Assembly: GCA_029582265.1 (NCBI GenBank)
Contig: CM055830.1
Coordinates: 26,629,619-26,693,618, forward strand
Reading direction: 5' to 3'
DNA: 64,000 nt
Source of the DNA: Zoroaster sp. YZ-2022
Taxonomy: Eukaryota; Echinodermata; Asteroidea; Forcipulatida; Zoroasteridae
Positions 1 to 10,970 of this stretch are shown here, one piece after another. The notes beneath the pieces are model-generated. The model did not search any database, was not told the origin of the DNA, and was given only the letters and a program-made list of their open reading frames with translations. Numbering within the stretch: position 1 is the first letter of the stretch; each line of letters begins with the position of its first letter. A program made the translations under genes and the position numbers.

Positions 1-18
1 CCTAAGCTTTAATTTAGA

Positions 19-25
19 TATAAAA
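19..25 (+). promoter_or_regulatory. TATA-like string in the monomer
   Basis: TATAAAA lies in the context TTTAGATATAAAATTATCGG and is kept in nearly every copy. It resembles an RNA polymerase II TATA element, but AT-rich satellites contain such strings by chance and nothing downstream looks like an initiator or a gene. It is listed because satellite transcription is well documented in many eukaryotes. Function here is speculative. Confidence 0.15.
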
Positions 26-43
26 TTATCGGCCTCCCTTGAA

Positions 44-56
44 AACTTTAAAAGTT
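44..56. repeat. AACTTT-A-AAAGTT dyad
   Basis: Six-base arms with a one-base centre. In copies with one A fewer (many in 21286-31000, for example around 22903 and 23359) it becomes the perfect 12-bp palindrome AACTTTAAAGTT. In the CTTAAAAAGTT variant (near 5550, 29540, 50458, 58857 and 63903) the symmetry is damaged. Confidence 0.75.
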
Positions 57-75
57 ATTCCCAACCATAGAAATG

Positions 76-81
76 TTTTTT
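76..81 (+). repeat. Variable T-tract in each monomer
   Basis: Between AAATG and GTAACAC each monomer carries a T-run, six T in the first copy and about five to ten elsewhere. It accounts for most of the 229-232 bp length variation. Interrupted forms occur (for example G or A within the run near 16431, 22013, 26815 and 41983). Some copies lose the preceding GAAATG (near 13419, 51869 and 52560). Homopolymer sequencing error may contribute to the apparent variation. Confidence 0.85.
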
Positions 82-108
82 GTAACACTGTATAGTGCTG
101 TATTGTTT

Positions 109-125
109 GCGGTGAAACCGCATGC
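109..125. repeat. GCGGT-gaa-ACCGC hairpin next to GCATGC
   Basis: A perfect 5-bp stem with a three-base loop at 109-121, overlapping the palindrome GCATGC at 120-125. It is the most G+C-rich dyad in the monomer and is intact in the great majority of copies. Two recurrent variants break it: GCGCTGAAACCGC (five copies, 13.7-19.3 kb) and GCGGTGAAAGCGC (seven copies, 23.9-37.4 kb). I did not see a copy combining both changes, which would restore pairing, so there is no compensatory evidence for a selected stem. Confidence 0.7.
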
Positions 126-1370
126 AAGTTGACGGTATTTTACAGAGGGCTATGTGTCCATGGAGGCCGTTTAAGGTACGAAATAATTATCCAAATTCAA
201 AAGTATTGGTTTTTTCTGAAAGGGGAGAACCTAAGCTTTAATTTAGATATAAAATTATCGGCCTCCCTTGAAAACTTTAAAAGTTATTCCCAACCATAGA
301 AATGTTTTTTTTGTAACACTCTATAGTGCTGTATTGTTTGCGGTGAAACCGCATGCAAGTTGACGGTATTTTACAGAGGGCTATGTGTCCATGGAGGCCG
401 TTTAAGGTACGAAATAATTATCCAAATTCAAAAGTATGGTGTTTTTCTGAAAGGGGAGAACCTAAGCTTTAATTTAGATATAAAATTATCGGCCTCCCTT
501 GAAAACTTTAAAAGTTATTCCCAACCATAGAAATGTTTTTTTGTAACACTGTATAGTGCTGTATTGTTTGCGGTGAAACCGCATGCAAGTTGACGGTATT
601 TTACAGAGGGCTATGTGTCCATGGAGGCCGTTTAAGGTACGAAATAATTATCCAAATTCAAAAGTATGGTGTTTTTCTGAAAGGGGAGAACCTAAGCTTT
701 AATTTAGATATAAAATTATCGGCCTCCCTTGAAAACTTTAAAAGTTATTCCCAACCATAGAAATGTTTTTTTTTGTAACACTGTATAGTGCTGTATTGTT
801 TGCGGTGAAACCGCATGCAAGTTGACGGTATTTTACAGAGGGCTATGTGTCCATGGAGGCCGTTTAAGGTACGAAATAATTATCCAAATTCAAAAGTATG
901 GTGTTTTTCTGAAAGGGAGAACCTAAGCTTTAATTTAGATATAAAATTATCGGCCTCCCTTGAAAACTTTAAAAGTTATTCCCAACCATAGAAATGTTTT
1001 TTTTGTAACACTGTATAGTGCTGTATTGTTTGCGGTGAAACCGCATGCAAGTTGACGGTATTTTACAGAGGGCTATGTGTCCATGGAGGCCGTTTAAGGT
1101 ACGAAATAATTATCCAAATTCAAAAGTATGGTGTTTTTCTGAAAAGGGAGAACCTACGCTTTAATTTAGATATAAAATTATCGGCCTCCCTTGAAAACTT
1201 TAAAAGTTATTCCCAACCATAGAAATGTTTTTTTTTGTAACACTGTATAGTGTTGTATTGTTTGCGGTGAAACCGCATGCAAGTTGACGGTATTTTACAG
1301 AGGGCTATGTGTCCATGGAGGCCGTTTAAGGTACGAAATAATTATCCAAATTCAAAAGTATGGTGTTTTT

Positions 1371-1380
1371 CTGAAAGCTT
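1371..1380 (+). repeat. Shortened monomer, 13-bp deletion across the AAGCTT region
   Basis: CTGAAAGCTT replaces the usual CTGAAAGGGGAGAACCTAAG followed by CTT. Thirteen bases are missing. The junction lies between two AAG triplets, so slippage or end-joining at microhomology would explain it. The same junction is seen again at 39832-39841. Confidence 0.85.
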
Positions 1381-4300
1381 TAATTTAGATATAAAATTAT
1401 CGGCCTCCCTTGAAAACTTTAAAAGTTATTCCCAACCATAGAATAGTTTTTTTGTAACTCTGTATAGTGTTGTATTGTTTGCGGTGAAACCGCATGCAAG
1501 TTGACGGTATTTTACAGAGGGCTATGTGTCCATGGAGGCCGTTTAAGGTACGAAATAAATATCCAAAGACAAAAGTATGGTTTTTCTGAAAGGGAGAACC
1601 TAAGCTTTAATTTAGATATAAAATTATCGGCCTCCTTGAAAACTTTAAAAGTTATTCCCAACCATAGAAATGTTTTTTTGTAACACTGTATAGTGCTGTA
1701 TTGTTTGCGGTGAAACCGCATGCAAGTTGACGGTATTTTACAGAGGGCTATGTGTCCATGGAGGCCGTTTAAGGTAGGAAATAATTATCCAAATTCAAAA
1801 GTATGCTGTTTTTCTGAAAGCGGAGAACCTAAGCTTTAATTTAGATATAAAATTATCGGCCTCCCTTGAAAACTTTAAAAGTTATTCCCAACCATAGAAA
1901 TGTTTTTTGTAACACTGTATAGTGCTGTATTGTTTGCGGTGAAACCGCATGCAAGTTGACGGTATTTTACAGAGGGCTATGTGTCCATGGAGGCCGTTTA
2001 AGGTACGAAATAATTATCCAAATTCAAAAGTATGGTGTTTTTCTGAAAGGGGAGAACCTACGCTTTAATTTAGATATAAAATTATCGGCCTCCCTTGAAA
2101 ACTTTAAAAGTTATTCCCAACCATAGAAATGTTTTTTTGTAACACTGTATAGTGCTGTATTGTTTGCGGTGAAACCGCATGCAAGTTGACGGTATTTTAC
2201 AGAGGGCTATGTGTCCATGGAGGCCGTTTAAGGTACGAAATAATTATCCAAATTCAAAAGTATGGTGTTTTTCTGAAAGGGGAGAACCTAAGCTTTAATT
2301 TAGATATAAAATTATCGGCCTCCCTTGAAAACTTTAAAAGTTATTCCCAACCATAGAAATGTTTTTTTTGTAACACTGTATAGTGCTGTATTGTTTGCGG
2401 TGAAACCGCATGCAAGTTGACGGTATTTTACAGAGGGCTATGTGTCCATGGAGGCCGTTTAAGGTACGAAATAATTATCCAAATTCAAAAGTATTAGGTT
2501 TTTCTGAAAGGGGAGAACCTAAGCTTTAATTTAGATATAAAATTATCGGCCTCCCTTGAAAACTTTAAAAGTTATTCCCAACCATAGAAATGTTTTTTGT
2601 AACACTGTATAGTGCTGTATTGTTTGCGGTGAAACCGCATGCAAGTTGACGGTATTTTACAGAGGGCTATGTGTCCATGGAGGCCGTTTAAGGTACGAAA
2701 TAATTATCCAAATTCAAAAGTATGGTGTTTTTCTGAAAGGGGAGAACCTAAGCTTTAATTTAGATATAAAATTATCGGCCTCCCTTGAAAACTTTAAAAG
2801 TTATTCCCAACCATAGAAATGTTTTTTGTAACACTGTATAGTGTTGTATTGTTTGCGGTGAAACCGCATGCAAGTTGACGGTATTTTACAGAGGGCTATG
2901 TGTCCATGGAGGCCGTTTAAGGTACGAAATAATTATCCAAATTCAAAAGTATGGTGTTTTTCTGAAAGGGGAGAACCTAAGCTTTAATTTAGATATAAAA
3001 TTATCGGCCTCCCTTGAAAACTTTAAAAGTTATTCCCAACCATAGAAATGTTTTTTTGTAACACTGTATAGTGCTGTATTGTTTGCGGTGAAACCGCATG
3101 CAAGTTGACGGTATTTTACAGAGGGCTATGTGTCCATGGAGGCCGTTTAAGGCACGAAATAATTATCCAAATTCAAAAGCATTGGTTTTTCTGAAAGAGG
3201 AGAACCTAAGCTTTAATTTAGATATAAAATTATCGGCCTCCCTTGAAAACTTTAAAAGTTATTCCCAACCATAGAAATGTTTTTTTTTGTAACACTGTAT
3301 AGTGCTGTATTGTTTGCGGTGAAACCGCATGCAAGTTGACGGTATTTTACAGAGGGCTATGTGTCCATGGAGGCCGTTTAAGGTACGAAATAATTATCCA
3401 AATTCAAAAGTATGGTGTTTTTCTGAAAGGGGAGAACCTAAGCTTTAATTTAGATATAAAATTATCGGCCTCCCTTGAAAACTTTAAAAGTTATTCCCAA
3501 CCATAGAAATGTTTTTTTTGTAACACTGTATAGTGCTGTATTGTTTGCGGTGAAACCGCATGCAAGTTGACGGTATTTTACAGAGGGCTATGTGTCCATG
3601 GAGGCCGTTTAAGGTACGAAATAATTATCCAAATTCAAAAGTATTGGGTTTTTCTGAAAGGGGAGAACCTAAGCTTTAATTTAGATATAAAATTATCGCC
3701 TCCCTTGAAAACTTTAAAAGTTATTCCCAACCATAGAAATGTTTTTTTGTAACACTGTATAGTGCTGTATTGTTTGCGGTGAAACCGCATGCAAGTTGAC
3801 GGTATTTTACAGAGGGCTATGTGTCCATGGAGGCCGTTTAAGGTACGAAATAATTATCCAAATTCAAAAGTATTGGTTTTTCTGAAAGGGGAGAACCTAA
3901 GCTTTAATTTAGATATAAAATTATCGGCCTCCCTTGAAAACTTTAAAAGTTATTCCCAACCATAGAAATGTTTTTTTGTAACACTGTATAGTGCTGTATT
4001 GTTTGCGGTGAAACCGCATGCAAGTTGACGGTATTTTACAGAGGGCTATGTGTCCATGGAGGCCGTTTAAGGTACGAAATAATTATCCAAATTCAAAAGT
4101 ATGGTGTTTTTCTGAAAGGGGAGAACCTAAGCTTTAATTTAGATATAAAATTATCGGCCTCCCTTGAAAACTTTAAAAGTTATTCCCAACCATAGAAATG
4201 TTTTTTTTTGTAACACTGTATAGTGCTGTATTGTTTGCGGTGAAACCGCATGCAAGTTGACGGTATTTTACAGAGGGCTATGTGTCCATGGAGGCCGTTT

Positions 4301-7300
4301 AAGGTACGAAATAATTATCCAAATTCAAAAGTATGGTGTTTTTCTGAAAGGGGAGAACCTAAGCTTTAATTTAGATATAAAATTATCGGCCTCCCTTGAA
4401 AACTTTAAAAGTTATTCCCAACAATAAAAATGTTTTTTTGTAACACTGTATAGTGCTGTATTGTTTGCGGTGAAACCGCATGCAAGTTGACGGTATTTTA
4501 CAGAGGGCTATGTGTCCATGGAGGCCGTTTAAGGTACGAAATAATTATCCAAATTCAAAAGTATTGGGTTTTTCTGAAAGGGAAGAACCTAAGCTTTAAT
4601 TTAGATATAAAATTATCGGCCTCCCTTGAAAACTTTAAAAGTTATTCCCAACCATAGAAATGTTTTTTGTAACACTGTATAGTGCTGTATTGTTTGCGGT
4701 GAAACCGCATGCAAGTTGACGGTATTTTACAGAGGGCTATGTGTCCATGGAGGCCGTTTAAGGTACGAAATAATTATCCAAATTCAAAAGTATGGTGTTT
4801 TTCTGAAAGGGGAGAACCTAAGCTTTAATTTAGATATAAAATTATCGGCCTCCCTTGAAAACTTTAAAAGTTATTCCCAACCATAGAAATGTTTTTTTGT
4901 AACACTGTATAGTGCTGTATTGTTTGCGGTGAAACCGCATGCAAGTTGACGGTATTTTACAGAGGGCTATGTGTCCATGGAGGCCGTTTAAGGTACGAAA
5001 TAATTATCCAAATTCAAAAGTATGGTGTTTTTCTGAAAGGGGAGAACCTAAGCTTTAATTTAGATATAAAATTATCGGCCTCCCTTGAAAACTTTAAAAG
5101 TTATTCCCAACCATAGAAATGTTTTTTTGTAACACTGTATAGTGCTGTATTGTTTGCGGTGAAACCGCATGCAAGTTGACGGTATTTTACAGAGGGCTAT
5201 GTGTCCATGGAGGCCGTTTAAGGTACGAAATAATTATCCAAATTCAAAAGTATTGTGTTTTTCTGAAAGGGGAGAACCTAAGCTTTAATTTAGATATAAA
5301 ATTATCGGCCTCCCTTGAAAACTTTAAAAGTTATTCCCAACCATAGAAATGTTTTTTGGAACACTGTATAGTGTTGTATTGTTTGCGGTGAAACCGCATG
5401 CAAGTTGACGGTATTTTACAGAGGGCTATGTGTCCATGGAGGCCGTTTAAGGTACGAAATAATTATCCAAATTCAAAAGTATGGTGTTTTTCTGAAAGGG
5501 GATAACCTAAGCTTTAATTTAGATATAAAATTATCGGCCTCCCTTGAAAACTTAAAAAGTTATTCCCAACCATAGAAATGTTTTTTTGGAACACTGTATA
5601 GTGCTGTATTGTTTCCGGTGAAACCGCGTGCAAGTTGACCGTATTTTACAGAGGGCTAAGTGTCCATGGAGGCCGTTTAAGGTACGAAATAATTATCCAA
5701 ATTCAAAAGTATGGTGTTTTTCTGAAAGGGGAGAACCTAAGCTTTAATTTAGATATAAAATTATCGGCCTCCCTTGAAAACTTAAAAAGTTATTCCCAAC
5801 CATAGAAATGTTTTTTTGTAACACTGTATAGTGCTGTATTGTTTGCGGTGAAACCGCATGCAAGTTGACGGTATTTTACAGAGGGCTATGTGTCCATGGA
5901 GGCCGTTTAAGGTACGAAATAATTATCCAAATTCAAAAGTATTGGGTTTTTCTGAAAGAGGAGAACCTAAGCTTTAATTTAGATATAAAATTATCGGCCT
6001 CCCTTGAAAACTTTAAAAGTTATTCCCAACCATAGAAATGTTTTTTTTTGTAACACTGTATAGTGGTGTATTGTTTGCGGTGAAACCGCATGCAAGTTGA
6101 CGGTATTTTACAGAGGGCTATGTGTCCATGGAGGCCGTTTAAGGTACGAAATAATTATCCAAATTCAAAAGTATGGTGTTTTTCTGAAAGGGGAGAACCT
6201 AAGCTTTAATTTAGATATAAAATTATCGGCCTCCCTTGAAAACTTTAAAAGTTATTCCCAACCATAGAAATTTTTTTTGTAACACTGTATAGTGCTGTAT
6301 TGTTTGCGGTGAAACCGCATGCAAGTTGACGGTATTTTACAGAGGGCTATGTGTCCATGGAGGCCGTTTAAGGTACGAAATAATTATCCAAATTCAAAAG
6401 TATGGTGTTTTTCTGAAAGGGGAGAACCTAAGCTTTAATTTAGATATAAAATTATCGGCCTCCCGTGAAAACTTTAAAAGTTATTCCCAACCATAGAAAT
6501 GTTTTTTTTGTAACACTGTATAGTGCTGTATTGTTTGCGGTGAAACCGCATGCAAGTTGACGGTATTTTACAGAGGGCTATGTGTCCATGGAGGCCGTTT
6601 AAGGTACGAAATAATTATCCAAATTCAAAAGTATGGTGGTTTTCTGAAAGGGGAGAACCTAAGCTTTAATTTAGATATAAAATTATCGGCCTCCCTTGAA
6701 AACTTTAAAAGTTATTCCCAACCATAGAAATGTTTTTTTTGTAACACTGTATAGTGCTGTATTGTTTGCGGTGAAACCGCATGCAAGTTGACGGTATTTT
6801 ACAGAGGGCTATGTGTCCATGGAGGCCGTTTAAGGTACGAAATAATTATCCAAATTCAAAAGTATGGTGTTTTTCTGAAAGGGGAGAACCTAAGCTTTAA
6901 TTTAGATATAAAATTATCGGCCTCCCTTGAAAACTTTAAAAGTTATTCCCAACCATAGAAATGTTTTTTGTAACACTGTATAGTGCTGTATTGTTTGCGG
7001 TGAAACCGCATGCAAGTTGACGGTATTTTACAGAGGGCTATGTGTCCATGGAGGCCGTTTAAGGTACGAAATAATTATCCAAATTCAAAAGTATGGTGTT
7101 TTTCTGAAAAGGGAGAACCTAAGCTTTAATTTAGATATAAAATTATCGGCCTTCCTTGAAAACTTTAAAAGTTATTCCCAACCATAGAAATGTTTTTTTT
7201 TTGTAACACTGTATAGTGCTGTATTGTTTGCGGTGAAACCGCATGCAAGTTGACGGTATTTTACAGAGGGCTATGTGTCCATGGAGGCCGTTTAAGGTAC

Positions 7301-10300
7301 GAAATAATTATCCAAATTCAAAAGTATGGTGTTTTTCTGAAAGGGAGAACCTAAGCTTTAATTTAGATATAAAATTATCGGCCTCCCTTGAAAACTTTAA
7401 AAGTTATTCCCAACAATAGAAATGTTTTTTTGTAACACTGTATAGTGCTGTATTGTTTGCGGTGAAACCGCATGCAAGTTGACGGTATTTTACAGAGGGC
7501 TATGTGTCCATGGAGGCCGTTTAAGGTACGAAATAATTATCCAAATTCAAAAGTATTGGGTTTTTCTGAAAGGGAAGAACCTAAGCTTTAATTTAGATAT
7601 AAAATTATCGGCCTCCCTTGAAAACTTTAAAAGTTATTCCCAACCATAGAAATGTTTTTTTTTGTAACACTGTATAGTGCTGTATTGTTTGCGGTGAAAC
7701 CGCATGCAAGTTGACGGTATTTTACAGAGGGCTATGTGTCCATGGAGGCCGTTTAAGGTACGAAATAATTATCCAAATTCAAAAGTATGGTGTTTTTCTG
7801 AAAGGGAGAACCTAAGCTTTAATTTAGATATAAAATTATCGGCCTCCCTTGAAAACTTTAAAAGTTATTCCCAACAATAGAAATGTTTTTTTGTAACACT
7901 GTATAGTGCTGTATTGTTTGCGGTGAAACCGCATGCAAGTTGACGGTATTTTACAGAGGGCTATGTGTCCATGGAGGCCGTTTAAGGTACGAAATAATTA
8001 TCCAAATTCAAAAGTATGGTGTTTTTCTGAAAGGGGAGAACCTAAGCTTTAATTTAGATATAAAATTATCGGCCTCCCTTGAAAACTTTAAAAGTTATTC
8101 CCAACCATAGAAATGTTTTTTTTTTGTAACACTGTATAGTGCTGTATTGTTTGCGGTGAAACCGCATGCAAGTTGACGGTATTTTACAGAGGGCTATGTG
8201 TCCATGGAGGCCGTTTAAGGTACGAAATAATTATCCAAATTCAAAAGTATGGTGTTTTTCTGAAAGGGGAGAACCTAAGCTTTAATTTAGATATAAAATT
8301 ATCGGCCTCCCTTGAAAACTTTAAAAGTTATTCCCAACCATAGAAATGTTTTTTTGTAACACTGTATAGTGCTGTATTGTTTGCGGTGAAACCGCATGCA
8401 AGTTGACGGTATTTTACAGAGGGCTATGTGTCCATGGAGGCCGTTTAAGGTACGAAATAATTATCCAAATTCAAAAGTATGGTGTTTTTCTGAAAGGGAG
8501 AACCTAAGCTTTAATTTAGATATAAAATTATCGGCCTCCCTTGAAAACTTTAAAAGTTATTCCCAACCATAGAAATGTTTTTTTTTTTGTAACACTGTAT
8601 AGTGCTGTATTGTTTGCGGTGAAACCGCATGCAAGTTGACGGTATTTTACAGAGGGCTATGTGTCCATGGAGGCCGTTTAAGGTACGAAATAATTATCCA
8701 AATTCAAAAGTATTGGTTTTTCTGAAAGGGGAGAACCTAAGCTTTAATTTAGATATAAAATTATCGGCCTCCCTTGAAAACTTTAAAAGTTATTCCCAAC
8801 CATAGAAATGTTTTTTTTTGTAACACTGTATAGTGCTGTATTGTTTGCGGTGAAACCGCATGCAAGTTGACGGTATTTTACAGAGGGCTATGTGTCCATG
8901 GAGGCCGTTTAAGGTACGAAATAATTATCCAAATTCAAAAGTATGGTGTTTTTCTGAAAGGGGAGAACCTAAGCTTTAATTTAGATATAAAATTATCGGC
9001 CTTCCTTGAAAACTTTAAAAGTTATTCCCAACCATAGAAATGTTTTTTTGTAACACTGTATAGTGCTGTATTGTTTGCGGTGAAACCGCATGCAAGTTGA
9101 CGGTATTTTACAGAGGGCTATGTGTCCATGGAGGCCGTTTAAGGTACGAAATAATTATCCAAATTCAAAAGTATGGTGTTTTTCTGAAAGGGGAGAACCT
9201 AAGCTTTAATTTAGATATAAAATTATCGGCCTCCCTTGAAAACTTTAAAAGTTATTCCCAACCATAGAAATGTTTTTTTTGTAACACTGTATAGTGATGT
9301 ATTGTTTGCGGTGAAACCGCATGCAAGTTGACGGTATTTTACAGAGGGCTATGTGTCCATGGAGGCCGTTTAAGGTACGAAATAATTATCCAAATTCAAA
9401 AGTATGGTGTTTTTCTGAAAGGGGAGAACCTAAGCTTTAATTTAGATATAAAATTATCGGCCTCCCTTGAAAACTTTAAAAGTTATTCCCAACCATAGAA
9501 ATGTTTTTTTTGTAACACTGTATAGTGATGTATTGTTTGCGGTGAAACCGCATGCAAGTTGACGGTATTTTACAGAGGGCTATGTGTCCATGGAGGCCGT
9601 TTAAGGTACGAAATAATTATCCAAATTCAAAAGTATGGTGTTTTTCTGAAAGGGAGAACCTAAGCTTTAATTTAGATATAAAATTATCGGCCTCCCTTGA
9701 AAACTTTAAAAGTTATTCCCAACCATAGAAATGTTTTTTTTGTAACACTGTATAGTGCTGTATTGTTTGCGGTGAAACCGCATGCAAGTTGACGGTATTT
9801 TACAGAGGGCTATGTGTCCATGGAGGCCGTTTAAGGTACGAAATAATTATCCAAATTCAAAAGTATGGTGTTTTTCTGAAAAGGGAGAACCTAAGCTTTA
9901 ATTTAGATATAAAATTATCGGCCTCCCTTGAAAACTTTAAAAGTTATTCCCAACCATAGAAATGTTTTTTGTAACACTGTATAGTGCTGTATTGTTTGCG
10001 GTGAAACCGCATGCAAGTTGACGGTATTTTACAGAGGGCTATGTGTCCATGGAGGCCGTTTAAAGGTATGAAATAATTATCCAAATTCAAAAGTATGGTG
10101 TTTTTCTGAAACGGTAGAACCTATGCTTTAATTTAGATATAAAATTATCGACCTCCCTTGAAAACTTTAAAAGTTATTCCCAACCATAGAAATGTTTTTT
10201 TGTAACACTGTATAGTGTTGTATTGTTTGCGGTGAAACCGCATGCAAGTTGACGGTATTTTACAGAGGGCTATGTGTCCATGGAGGCCGTTTAAGGTACG

Positions 10301-10950
10301 AAATAATTATCCAAATTCAAAAGTATGGTGTTTTTCTGAAAGGGGAGAACCTAAGCTTTAATTTAGATATAAAATTATCGGCCTCCCTTGAAAACTTTAA
10401 AAGTTATTCCCAACCATAGAAATGTTTTTTTGTAACACTGTATAGTGCTTGTATTGTTTGCGGTGAAACCGCATGCAAGTTGACGGTATTTTACAGAGGG
10501 CTATGTGTCCATGGAGGCCGTTTAAGGTACGAAATAATTATCCAAATTCAAAAGTATGGTGTTTTTCTGAAAGGGGAGAACCTAAGCTTTAATTTAGATA
10601 TAAAATTATCGGCCTCCCTTGAAAACTTTAAAAGTTATTCCCAACCATAGAAATGTTTTTTGTAACACTGTAGTGTGCTGTATTGTTTGCGGTGAAACCG
10701 CATGCAAGTTGACGGTATTTTACAGAGGGCTATGTGTCCATGGAGGCCGTTTAAGGTACGAAATAATTATCCAAATTCAAAAGTATGGTGTTTTTCTGAA
10801 AGGTGAGAACCTACGCTTTAATTTAGATATAAAATTATCGGCCTCCCTTGAAAACTTTAAAGTTATTCCCAACCATAGAAATGTTTTTTTTTGTAACACT
10901 GTATAGTGCTGTATTGTTTGCGGTGAAACCGCATGCAAGTTGACGGTATT

Positions 10951-10970
10951 ATAACGGGCGATCGGAGTGA
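10951..10970 (+). repeat. Monomer with a 20-bp replaced block
   Basis: Between the normal flanks TGACGGTATT and ATGGAGGCCG, the usual 20 bases TTACAGAGGGCTATGTGTCC are replaced by 20 different bases, ATAACGGGCGATCGGAGTGA. Monomer length is unchanged. The same monomer is also unusual further on, with TATTGGCTTTTTCTGC and GGAGGAACC near 11014-11042. Confidence 0.85.

Larger units (their letters stand above)
30..169. repeat. 8-bp inverted pair CGGCCTCC / GGAGGCCG inside the monomer
   Basis: CGGCCTCC at 30-37 is the exact reverse complement of GGAGGCCG at 162-169, separated by 124 bp. The same pair is present in most copies. The CCTCCTT variant keeps all eight bases, and the rarer CCTCCATT variant (for example near 22435 and 47467) lengthens the match to nine. 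A single strand or transcript of the array could fold a G+C-rich stem between these arms, within or between monomers. Confidence 0.75.
1..229 (+). repeat. Representative satellite monomer
   Basis: First copy, with phase chosen arbitrarily at CCTAAGCTT. Landmarks in order: AAGCTT (4-9), TATAAAA (19-25), CGGCCTCC (30-37), AACTTTAAAAGTT (44-56), T-tract (76-81), near-palindrome CACTGTATAGTG (86-97), hairpin GCGGTGAAACCGC (109-121) overlapping GCATGC (120-125), CCATGG (158-163), GGAGGCCG (162-169), ATAATTAT (183-190), then the variable TATTGG/TATGGTG region and the AGGGGAGAA run. G+C is about 36% by direct count (83 of 230). I see no tRNA-like A/B boxes, no long terminal repeats and no internal sub-repeat of useful length, so its origin is not evident. 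Confidence 0.95.

Noticed and set aside
19..25. TATAAAA plus open frame as a repeated mini-gene
   Set aside because: The TATA-like string lies downstream of the usual ATG or open stretch within each unit, the frame is not maintained, and AT-rich sequence makes the match likely by chance. Kept only as a low-confidence site.
1..229. SINE or tRNA-derived origin of the monomer, or LTR/transposon remnant
   Set aside because: No recognisable A or B box, no poly(A) tail arrangement, no terminal inverted repeats or target-site duplications. Internal dyads are short and do not define element ends.
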